Shown here piece by piece: positions 1 to 11,300 of a stretch of 64,000 bases of DNA. The translations under genes and the position numbers were made by a program. Origin of the DNA: Heloderma charlesbogerti (taxonomy: Eukaryota; Chordata; Lepidosauria; Squamata; Helodermatidae); assembly GCA_026122225.1 (NCBI GenBank), contig JANEZZ010000795.1:248001-312000 (forward strand), read 5' to 3'. Numbering within the stretch: the stretch's first letter is position 1; each line of letters starts with the position of its first letter. The notes under the pieces are model-generated. The model was not told the DNA's origin and made no database searches. It worked only from the letters and a program-made list of their open reading frames with translations.

Positions 1-1639
1 TTCTATGTCCCAAACAGAAGCTGCACTATTTGTCAGCATTTCGTAGATGATCATTCCCACTCTACAATTGGAATGCATATGAACTTTCTACAACATCACA
101 GCAAGCAACACATTTTGCAGCCACTCTCATACCTCCTACATTTGGAAGGATAATCTAAGCCTTCCCATGACCTTGAAGAAGACCCCTACCATTTATTTTA
201 ATAATGGGATGATCAGGGTAATTTTCTATATGGGGTGTGTGTGTAAAGCAGCACAACAGCAAAGCAACAAGGAGGCTCTGGATCCATTGTGGATGCAGCT
301 GGTCTTAATGTAAAATATATAAGAACAGAGTTCAAAAATATCTATTTCAGGCAGCTAACCATTTTGGCTTCCGCCCTCATTAGTAGCTGTGCAATATATA
401 TGTGTGTGCGCACGCGCACGCAACAAACCAGGGTTTGGTTTGTTTCTTTTTTCCTAAAAGCAAAAACATTAAGAGGCATTACACTGCTGAGTTTTAAGGC
501 TGATCTGTAGCAAGCCAGTAGGGTACATTGGTTACTGTGTCAGACCAGAACTGAGGAGCACTGAGTTCAAATGTTGCCAGTCGGCTGTGAAGCACCCTGG
601 GGATGTGTTTCCACCAGCAATTTACTCCAACCTGGCTGTGTGTGGAGGCTGCATGGTTTACATGACATTGTGGCCATCCAGCAGGCATCCCGGAGTTTAT
701 CGTGGAAAAACCGGTTCTTCTGAGACTGGTTATAGTCCGACTTTTCCATGGGGGTGTGTCGCTCACCTGCCCGTGACCTCACTGACCCAACCCTTTCCCT
801 CTCTGTTTTCCAGAAGTTTCAATGCCATTTTGGAGCAGGATGCCACAGGACCAACTTTTTAAAAAACATTGAAAATAAGTGCTAGATCACTAGTGAATAT
901 AAGCATGCTATCACGGGCTAACAAGTACTCCCACTACAGCCTGAAAATCAGGTTTATCTCAGGTTGCTTCCCCAGAACTACATGTGGGGAGGATCCACTG
1001 CTAATATTCCTTTGTGTCCTTCGGTCCCATTTCGCAAGCATCAAAGTTCAGCTTTCGTTTTACATGCTAAGGCGCTTTCTCATTATAGCACCATTACACA
1101 GATCTTCCATCAATATCTCGCTATCACTCTGTCACTCTATCACGAAATAGTACTAACATGCATTTGCACCATCGAGCGATAGTGCATTAGTTCAGCGGCG
1201 CCTGCTGACTCCTGTTATAGTCAAAGAGGCTTGCTCCCGAAAATGCGCTATCACACATTTGTGATATCACACGATAGCGCAAGTATTCAGGGGTGCCTGC
1301 TAATGCGGTAGCCTGGTATTTATAGGGAAAGGGGGGGAAATGGACAGAATGGGGCTTTGGTCTGAGAAGTCTACTCAGAAGTAACTCCTGTTGTGGTCAA
1401 TGAGGCTTGTTCCCGAGATTGCCATTAAAGGGAGTAGAGCTCGGGGGTGGGGGGGCTCTCTTATTGGTTGAGCAGCCCCTGCCAGTCTGATGATGTTCAC
1501 TTCCAATCCCCCCACCCCACCCGGAAGTATGTTTCTGTCAGCAACTTATAATGGTGTGGTGCAGTCCTTCGTGGAGCCCCGTGCAGAGCCATGCCGATTC
1601 CATAAAAACTCCGGTATTTCTTTGTTTGCTTTACCCTTC
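1..1639. other. No gene seen; CYP21A intron 5 (or beyond), unique-looking DNA
   Basis: No exon of CYP21A was recognised. A short palindromic stretch, GCGCTATCACAC ... GATAGCGC at about 1246-1281, suggests a decayed DNA transposon. Nothing else stands out. Confidence 0.5.
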
Positions 1640-1770
1640 CATTGTCATGGAAACATGGCCTGGGTAACTTTAGGCCAGTCACTACTATCTCTTAGCCTAA
1701 CTGACCTCACAAGGCTATTGTGAGGATAATGAGAGCAGAGGGGAGAAGGGGGGTAATATATGATGCCCTC
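1640..1770 (+). mobile_element. Old CORE/MIR-like SINE fragment
   Basis: Contains GGCCAGTCAC, CCTAACTGACCTCACAAGG and TTGTGAGGATAATG, the core of the SINE family seen intact at 7588 and 59279; head and tail are decayed. Confidence 0.6.
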
Positions 1771-1954
1771 GGGTCCTCAGAGCAGGGTGGGCAAATTCAG
1801 GGGGTCTGGAGGCCATTTCCCACACACAGCCCCCCCACGTGAGCCACACTCCTGCTGCCCTCCTCCCCTGCAGAATTCTTGTTCTCAAGCTCAATGTGAC
1901 CTTTTTATCACTCCGTGGGGGGGGGGAGGAACAGAGGATAAGTTCAACTATCCC

Positions 1955-4730
1955 CAGATGTGATGACGCAGCTAGCTCAAAGCCAAAAGGACAGCTAGCA
2001 GCCGATGGTGCAGGTGGTGAACGACGAATCTGATGTTCTAAAGATCAACACACCATAGGAACCTGGAATGTAAGATCTATGAGCCAGGGCAAATTGGATG
2101 TGGTTATTGGGGAGAGGTCAAGATTAAATATAGACATTTTGGCTGTCAGTGAACTGAAATGGACTGGAATGGGCCACTTCACATCAAATGACCACCAGAT
2201 CTACTACTGTGGACAAGAAGACCACAGAAGAAATGGAGTAGCCTTCATAATTAATAATAAAGTGGCTAAAGCAGTGCTTGGATACAATCCAAAAAATGAC
2301 AGAATGATCTCAATTCGAATTCAGGGTAAGCAATTTAACATCACAGTGATCCAAATATACGCCCCAATAGTACGCCAAACAAAGATGTTATTTTCATTAC
2401 AGGAGACTGGAATGCTAAGGTGGGTAGTCAAACGACACCTGGAATTACAGGCAAGCATGGTCTGGGAGAACAAAATGAAGCAGGACATAGGCTGATAGAA
2501 TTTTGCCAAGACAACTCACTGTGCATAACAAACACTCTCTTCCAACAACCTAAGAGATGACTTTATACATGGACTTCACCAGACAGTCGACACCAAAATC
2601 AGATTGACTACATCCTTTGTAGCCAAAGGTGGCGGACATCTATGCAGTCGGTAAAAACAAGACCTGGAGCTGATTGTAGTTCAGATCACGAACTTCTTAT
2701 TGCACAATTTAGAATCAGACTCAAGAGAATAGGGAAGACCCACAGATCAGTTAGATATGAGCTCACGAATATTCCTAATGAATATGCAGTAGAGGTGAAG
2801 AATAGATTTAAGGGACTAGATTTAGTAGATAGGGTCCCAGAAGAACTATGGACAGAAGTTTGCAACGTTGTTCAGGAGGCGGCAACAAAAAACGTCCCAA
2901 AGAAAAAGAAAACCAAGAAGGCAAGATGGCTGTCTGCTGAGAAACTGGAAGCAGCCCAAGAAAGAAGGAAAGCAAAAGGCAACAGTGATCGGGGGAGATA
3001 TGCCCAATTAAATGCAAAATTCCAGAGGTTAGCCAGAAGAGATAAGCAATTATTTTTAAACAAGCAATGCGCGGAAGTGGAAGAAGATAACAGAATAGGA
3101 AGGACAAGAGACCTCTTCCAGAAAATTAGAAACAGCGGAGGTAAATTCCAGGCAAACATGGGTATGATCAAAAACAAAGATGGCAAGGACCTAACAGAAG
3201 CAGAAGAGATCAAGAGAAAGTGGCAAGAATAGACAGAAGATCTGTATAGGAAGGATAATAATATCGAGGATAGATTTGACGGTGTGGTCAGTGAGCTAGA
3301 GCCAGACGTCCTGAAGAGTGAGGTTGAATGGGCCTTAAGAAGCATTGCTAATAACAAGGCAGCAGGAGATGACGGTATCCCAGCTGAACTGTTTAAAATC
3401 TTGCAAGATGATGCTGTCAAGGTGATGCATGCCATATGCCAGCAATTTTGGAAAACACAAGAATGGCCAACAGATCGGAAAAAATCAACCTATATCTCCA
3501 TACCAAAAAAGGGAAGCACCAAAGAATGTTCAAACTACTGAACAGTGGCACTTATTTCACATGCCAGTAAGGTAATGCTCAAGATCTTGCAAAGTAGACT
3601 CCAGCAATTCATGGAACGAGAATTGCCAGATGTACAAGCTGGGTTTAGAAAAGGCAGAGGAACTAGAGACCAAATTGCCAATATCCGCTGGATAATGGAG
3701 AAAGCCAGGGAGTTTCAGAAAAACATCTATTTCTGTTTTATTGACTATTCTAAAGCCTTTGACTGTGTGGGTCATAACAAATTGTGGCAAGTTCTTGGTG
3801 GTATGGGGATACCAAGTCATCTTGTCTGCCTCCTGAGGAATCTGTATAACGACCAAGTAGCAACGGTAAGAACAGACCACGGAACAATGGATTGGTTTAA
3901 GATTGGGAAAGGAGTACGGCAGGGTTGTATACTCTCACCCTACCTATTCAACCTGTACGCAGAACACATCATGCGACGTGCTGGGCTTGATGAAGCCAAG
4001 ACGAGTTAAAATCGCTGGAAGAAACATTAACAATCTCAGATATGCAGATGATACCACTTTGATGGCTGAAAGCGAGCGACTTGATCGATAACTGGCAAAT
4101 AGAGGGAGAAAATGTGGAGGCAGTGACAGACTTTGTCTTTCTAGGCGCAAAGATTACTGCAGACGCTGACTGCAGCCAGGAAATCAGAAGACGTTTACTT
4201 CTTGGGAGGACAGCAATGACAAATCTTGATAAAATAGTTAAGAGCAGAGACATCACACTGACAACAAAGGTCCACATAGTTAAAGCAATGGTATTCCCCG
4301 TAGTAACCTATGGCTGCAAGAGCTGGACCATAAGGAAGGCTGAGCGAAGGAAGATAGATGCTTTTGAACTGTGGTGCTGGAGGAAAATTCTGAGAGTGCC
4401 TTGGACTGCAAGAAGATCAAACCAGTCCATACTCCAGGAAATCAAGCCAGACTGCTCACTTGAGGGGATGATATTAAAGGCAAAACTGAAGTACTTTGGC
4501 CACATAATGAGAAGACAGGATACCCTGGAGAAGATGCTGATGCTAGGGAAAGTGGAAGGCAAAGGGAAGAGGGGCCGACCCAGGGCAAGGTGGATGGATG
4601 ATATTCTGGAGGTGACGGACTCGACCTTGGGGGAGCTGGGGGTGGCGACGGCCGACAGGAAGCTCTGGCGTGGGCTGGTCCATGAAGTCACGAAGAGTTG
4701 GAAGCGACTGACCGAATAAACAACAACAAA
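1955..4730 (+). mobile_element. Bov-B (RTE-type) LINE, near full-length but dead
   Basis: Antisense to CYP21A. Translated pieces follow the Bov-B protein in order: endonuclease start (GTWNVRSMSQGKLDVVIGE, then ELKWTGMGHF), the linker ([31 protein letters not shown]), reverse transcriptase ([36 protein letters not shown]) and the C-terminal part (GCKSWTIRKAERRK, KYFGHIMRRQDTLEKM). It ends in AACAACAACAAA. Stops and frame breaks occur near 2495, 2555, 3230, 3540 and 4008. A deletion after MAESE joins the RT core directly to the region after the thumb, so no working protein can be made. Confidence 0.9.
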
Positions 4731-6238
4731 GAGGTCAAATTTAGCTTGAGAACAAACTAATATTGACCTGTTTTTCACCCCATAGCGGAAAACAGACCCA
4801 TTTTTTACCGCCTCCCCAGATTTCAGTGGTATGGCAGTGGCATCAGCAAGGGGCAGCGGGGGTCTGTGGGAACCACAGCAGGAGGCAGTGAGGGCCACAT
4901 GCATGCTGTGTGTCACCCACCCCTGCTTTAGGTGAAGGGTGGGATACAAAATAAAAGAAGTTAACTTTAGTAGTATACTGCCCTCTTTATAATCCAGGCC
5001 AGCCTTCTCCAACTGGCTTCCTCCAGCTGGGTTGGACTATACCTCCCACCATGGATGAGAATTGCAGTCCAGCACATCACAACATCTGAAGGGCACCAGG
5101 TTGGGGAAGGCTGATCTACACATTGCCTCCTTAGCTTGTGGGCAGAGAAGCAAGATTAGGGGGTTAATAAGCTGCTTAGCAGCTCAGATCTAAATTCATG
5201 CAAGCAATCCTGAAATCCAAGCTTACACGAGGCTTTTCTATTTTGCAGTTTGCCAGGGCATTCTAGGTGAGATAAAGATCGATCAGCTCTTTTCACAGGC
5301 AAGTTCTCTCCATGGTCGCCATCTTCTTCTTCTTCCTCCCTGGCCAGCTCTGCACTCACATGGAGCCTCTCCTAACCTGGTCAAGAAAACTCCTCTCAGC
5401 CCAGGTCAACAGGCAGATATGCTGGAGGAGGTGGGTGGGGAAGGGCAATTGTGATTTTCCTTCTAGCCCAATGGCTTCTTCTTCCCAGGTGGTGGTGATA
5501 GCAGAACCACACATTTACACACAGCCATTAAAGCAGATTTACATTTAAATAGTGGATTATCTCCAGGGTGGGGTGGGGGAGGTTGCAGGATAAAGAGAAA
5601 AAACAGCTGGATGTGCCCTGGAGGTTGGCAGCATCATGTAAATGACCCACAAACGTCCGTGATTGACCAATCACAAGCACACGATAAATGCCTCATGTAA
5701 TGACAGCCTTTGTAGCTCAGATATACTACATTTATCTCAGGCCAACCTGTAAACAAGCTGAGGTCAGCTTGCTGAAAGCTGTGATAGCTGTGCTCTAATG
5801 TTTTGGTTTGATCTGGCAAGCTCAGATCTCCAAACAGTTGGATTTAAATACCAAACAGCACTCCTTTACAGAGGACCTAAACTGTGTTAGCAGAAGCACT
5901 TGGCAAAGAGCTAAAGCCACTTGCTTGAGCTGTGTACCGAAGTGTCGTGACTTGATCCAGCAAGCTCAGCTCTTGGATAGTTGAGTGGTCAGTAACACTG
6001 TTGTTCACAATTCAGCCAACTGTACAACTTGGCCAACCCCAGAAGGTGGGAATTGTAATCCAACACAGCTGGGGGGGCACCAGGTTGGGGAAAACTGTCC
6101 TAAAACAATGTCTCTGACCATTAAACTACCCAAGAGCTGCATTTGCTAGATCAAGGAAAACACCAGGAAAGTGAAATTGACCCTTGTCAAGGCAAAGGAA
6201 GTCCAAGGTGTCTCTCTCTCCCTCCAAATTATTCCTAC
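4731..6238. other. CYP21A intron 5 remainder; two palindromic elements, no gene
   Basis: 4999-5113 and 6005-6095 carry copies of the CTCCAGATG...CATCTGGAG palindromic family (GGTTGGGGAAGGCTG ends). The rest looks unique; no CYP21 exon 6 was found. Confidence 0.5.
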
Positions 6239-6340
6239 CTTGAGGAAGGGCAGGAAATCCAGAATCTGGACAGGAAACGCATGCCATGTTTCTACCAGCT
6301 CGCTCAAACAATCTTGTATTTCTTCAATGGTGGACACATC
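6239..6340 (-). CDS. CYP21A2: CYP21A exon 5
   Basis: 102 nt, phase 0, acceptor CCACCGCAG|GATGTG and donor CTCAAG|GTAGGA. Encodes [17 protein letters not shown] and [17 protein letters not shown], parallel to the human KTWSHWSIQIVDVIPFLR segment. Last exon found; nothing resembling exon 6 was recognised in the 6.2 kb to its left. Confidence 0.9.
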
Positions 6341-8323
6341 CTGCGGTGGAGGAAAGAGCAAGAGTCAGGCTGGAGGAGACAGACTGCAGGAATTGCTGCT
6401 CTGGAGTCAGCAGGGCAGCCTGTGGGCAATAAGCGTGACTTAAAAGGAAAGGAAGGCTCCTGGGAAGACAGAGAGAATTATTCATTTTCTGTCTGTACAC
6501 CTGACCACTCACCATAGGCCCAAACAACATGGTACAGATGACCCAAGAGGCATGCAGGGAAAAGTTCCGAGCCACATCCACAGGTTCCCCATCATAACCA
6601 CGGAAAACCTGTTGGGAGCCAGAAGAAGGAAACATCCCTTAGATTCAAATGTCTACATAGCATCAGGAGGCACCCAAGGGCCACAAGTGAAGTGCACTGT
6701 TGGGGATTAGGGACAAATTTGTACAGTTCCCATTTTAAGCTAGATTTTGCAGCCTAGGAAATCTTTCTGTTCCAGCATGACTTTGGGCTTATCAGAGGTG
6801 CAAGTGATTATCACCAACACTATTTTGTTCTCAACTTCACTGCTGTGTATTATCTGCTGCTCTGTTAGCCTATTTTAAGTGTGTGTATATATATTGTTGT
6901 TGAATTATGTGTATTTAATGCTTTATTGTAAGATGCTTTGAGCTGAGAAAAGAGGGATTATAGTAAATTATCTACTATTTAAAATAGTAAAAGGAAGACC
7001 TTTTTATCCTCCTAGGCATTTAAGAACTGTTTTTAGTCCTTGTAGTACTTTCTTCTGCTGCTGGCTTTAAAAAGGTAAAGGTGTCCCCAACCAGTCGTGT
7101 CCGACTCTAGGGTGTGGTGCTCATCTCCGTTTCTAAGCCGAAGAGCCAGCACTGTCCGAAGATGCTTCCGTGGTCATGTGACCCGCATGACTGAACACCG
7201 AGGTGCACGGAATGCTGTTACCTTTCCCGCCGAAGCGGTACCTATTTATCTACTTGCAATTTCTTGCTTTCAAACAGCTAGGTTGGCAGGAGCTGGGACT
7301 GAAGACGGGAGCTCACTCCACGCGGCACTCAGGTCTCGAACTGCTGTCCTGCCGACCTCCCGGTCTGCAATTCAGCGTCTTAACCACTAAGCCACTGCGG
7401 CCCTGCTGCTGGCTTTAATTTGCTTCTATTCTGGTTGTTTTTATTCCTTGTTTTAATGTCTGTATTTTATGTTTTTAATGTATTGTACACCGCCCAGAGA
7501 ACTTGATTATTGGGCAGTTTAAAGGACGGTAAATAAAATAAATATATAATTTGCATATTTTAATAAACAAGCATAGTTTCTCTAATTAGCCAGCGTGGTG
7601 TAGTGGCTAGAGTGTTGGACTGGGAGCCAGGAGATCCGGGATCTAGTCCTCACTCGGCCATGGAAGCACACTGGGTGACTTTGGGCCAGTCACAGACTCT
7701 CAGCCTAGCCTACCCCACAGGGTTGTTGTTGTGAGGATAAAATGGAGAGGAGGAGGAGGAGAATATAAGCTGCCTTGGGTTCCTTGCAAGAGGAAAAAAG
7801 GTGGGATATAAATGCAATAAATAAATAAATAATTTTGAATAATTAATTCCACTGTTTTGTTTGTTTATGTTAAAAAAAAACCTGCTTTGTATGATGTTTT
7901 CTGGTTTTGTTAGACATGGGATGGAAAGCAAAAGGTTGCTGTGCAGAGCACCGGAGGTCACTCTCAAAAATTTCAGCGATTGTTGCCCACCACACTTTCA
8001 AGCATACCTTTGCAACAATGAGGGCCAGAAACGTGTTTCTAAAAACCTAAGAACCTGAGGAAGAGGAAGCTGGATTCTGCTCCCAAAATCACACACTCTG
8101 TTCTTGGGAATTCAGGAGATTCCACACAGACAGAGACACGTATACACACACACACACACACACACGTATGAGTAACGGTTGTACGATTAGGCTAAGAATC
8201 AGGAAATCTCTGGTTCGAATCTCACCCCTGCCAAGACTTTGCTCCGAGGCCTTAGGAAAGCCGCTCTCTCTTGGCCTGTCTCCCTCATCAGCAATATAGG
8301 GAAAGTAACACTAACCCCTTTTT

Positions 8324-8357
<34 letters not shown>

Positions 8358-11300
8358 TTTTTTTTTTTTTAAATCTCACCTTACAGAGGCATTGAGCCTT
8401 GTTCTGCACAATCTGCTCTACATCTCCCCTCAGGCCACGCTGGATGGCAACATGGGTCATTTTCCTCTGCAGCCGCCAGGTTGGGGTGTAGTTACCCAAG
8501 GACAAGTCTTTGCCTCCCAGTGAAACAAGATTTGCTGCAGGTAGGAGAAGGCAGGGAGAGGGGGGAGTAGAGGGCTTAGAAAACACCCTTAAAGGAAAGG
8601 GCCAATGCTCAGAGGTAGAACAACTGCTTTGCATGCACAAAGGATCCCAGATTCAATCCCTGACACCTTGTAGGGCTGGGAAAGACCCATCTGAAACCCT
8701 ACATTGCCACTGTCAGTTGGTGTAGGCCAAAGATGGACATCACGCAGTCTGCAGGCTGTATGCGGCTCCCTGGCACTTTTTGCGGCCCCTTACTACCACC
8801 CCAAAAGCAAGCCTGGGGAAGTTGCCCACCCCTGGTGTAGACAGTACTGAGCTGGGTGGCCCAATGGACTGACTACCAGTATAAAGAAGCTTCCTATGTT
8901 GCTTCCCAGATTAAGAGGCGGCTACAGGATCAACCAGTAAGCTTCATGGCCAAGTGGGGATTTGAACCCTGGGCTTCCCAGAACTCCACTACACTGGCTC
9001 TCAGGTTGAAGGGTGGGGTGAGGGAAGGAAGGACAAGGGAAGAGCCCACGCCAATGGTGACGAAATCGCCAGTGCCGCATCACGACGGTGTGTTGGGAGG
9101 CTCAGACAACAGAAGAAGAAAGAAGGCAAAGACAAATGTCAGCCAAGGTCTCCCACACAAACTTTGAGGGGCAGGGTTTCATCCCAAGGGTGTTTCAACA
9201 CACCAAACAGACTGCTGTGAAATCCCATGTAGTTAACTTTGGCTTGGCTGGTTTGATCTATTTTATTTGTTTGGGTTTTATCTAGGGCCCTTTTCCCAGT
9301 GGCTTCACTGAGAAGGATGATGCCTTTTTTTCTGTTTTGGCTGGGCTTTATCTGCTGTTAATGTATTTTCCCAAGGACCTCCGAGATCTGCAGAGATGCT
9401 ACAAAGACATCTTGGTGCCTGACGTGGAAAACCCAAAAGGCATCCAGCCCCACTCATCATGTACCCTTTGGCCCACAGCCGAAGCTTATTCTCTTCTCTA
9501 GCCTTTGCTGGTTGGCTGCTGGCAGGGAATGTAATTACTAGAGCTGTGCACAAATGGCCTCTCAAAATTCCCCACCCTATTTGTGGGCAGAAAAATTGGG
9601 GGGAGAATTTCACCAAATTTCTCCAGGGAGAGGAGGAATTCTCAACAGTTTCTGGCAGGCAGGGCTCTCCATTCGCAGAGGTTGTAGCACAGCTTCTTTC
9701 TTTTTGCGTAAGAGTTGGGGGGGGGGCTTGTGCCGCCACTGCAAGTGGCCACAGCATCAGCTGTGCTGGCAGGCTGATCCCCATTTTGCACCCACCACAA
9801 TGCAGGTGTGAGGGGGGCAGTGTTGCATCTAGCTCCAGAGATGAGGTGGAGCTAGCGGTATGCCAAAATCTGTCCTCCGATTTCCCTCAAGTTTTCTTCC
9901 CCACGAAAGAGGCTTGTTTTTCTGCTTCTTTCTCATGGTGCTTTCTTTGGGTGTTGTTATCTAATAACTGTGAGGTGGCCAAGGATGCTCTGTGTGTTTT
10001 CTTCTTTTTATTACACATCTCTCCATGGCTTTGCAGCCTCCCAGACTGCCTCTACTTCCTGATTTGAAAAAGCCCTATGGCAGGAATTACCTCACCATGT
10101 CTTCCCCTAGGCTTTAATTGAAGTGTGGGAAGCAGAGGAGGCTACAGGCTGCTGGAGAGATGATTGTACAATGAAAAACAGGCTACTTGTGCATACCTTC
10201 TAAGAGAGCAATCCTATGTCCCCTAGACAGCATCTGGGGGAGATAGGATTTTTTGATTTCCCAGCTACAAACTCGCAGACAGTGCTACAAGCTCATAGCT
10301 GAGAAACTGTGCTCCCTGCTCCCTTGTAGCCGGGGTGGAGAGAAGTGCATCGCCACCGCCTCTGAGCTCGTAACACGGAGCACAGAGGGGTGAAAACAGG
10401 GTGTTCCTGAGGGCAGGGATGGGAGGAAATTGCAGAAGTGTTTTAGACAGCTTCCTATGTGGTCTCCTACCCTGTTCCTGCCCACTCCCCGAAGCCGCAC
10501 AAGGGGCTCCTTCACACTGAGCTTTATCCTGCTCCTTGAGATTGCTCCTTCACGGAAGTTTGCAGGCTCTTTACATCTGCTGTAACTCTCCAGGGCGTCT
10601 CCTGCACTAAATGCCCTTTGTTGCATTTTTAAATAGATCGCAGATAATGAGCTGTCAAATTACCCCGTTGTCTTCCACTTCAGTTTCCTCTGTGAAAAGA
10701 GTAAAAGCAGCAAAAAGAGGAGCGAGATCAATTAAAGATATGGAAGACTCAGATAAGGGGAGAAGGAGGGGGAAAGGGAATGGGGGAAAGGAAGAACGTG
10801 AAAAAGGGAGTTGTGATGCTGCATTTAAAATGGAAGCAGAAAGCTCCATTTTAAATGCAGGATTTTAGGCTGGTGTAGAGATGCTGTTATACATGCAAAA
10901 TCACGCGTCTAAGGCAAAGTGCAGGGCAGCTGTAGCATGGAGAGAATCCTGTCCTCCGTGCTGCTTCTGCCCTGCATTGGTTAGGGGATCACCTCCAACT
11001 TCAGGGGAGGTTAGAGGTGCCCGTCTATCTCAATAGGATTGCGCCCTGAGTAAGGTAAACACAAGAAACCCAAACCCAACTCCAAAATGTTCTTCACCAT
11101 TGAATTTCTTGTTGAAAACATTCCCTTTCTGTAAGATTGAATGAGAATGGTCTAAAAAAATGTGGGAGAGATTTTCGGCATAGCACTAAAAACATGCCAG
11201 AAGGTTCTCCTGGTATGACCCATTAATATGAAATGAAATTGTGCCAGGACACTGTCGTGCTCTTGCACAATGCCCATTCTCTCTCTTAGTTATTAATTTT

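Noticed and set aside
2808..3435. Minus-strand frames rich in Ser/Leu over Bov-B copy 1 (also 41852-42436)
   Set aside because: Reverse complement of the LINE ORF.
1..6238. Search for CYP21A exons 6-10
   Set aside because: No frame with helix I or haem-binding motif was found on minus; the region is mostly Bov-B and unique intron-like DNA.
9459..10067. 202-codon plus frame in CYP21A intron 2
   Set aside because: No similarity to any family I know, antisense to the gene, low-complexity patches.
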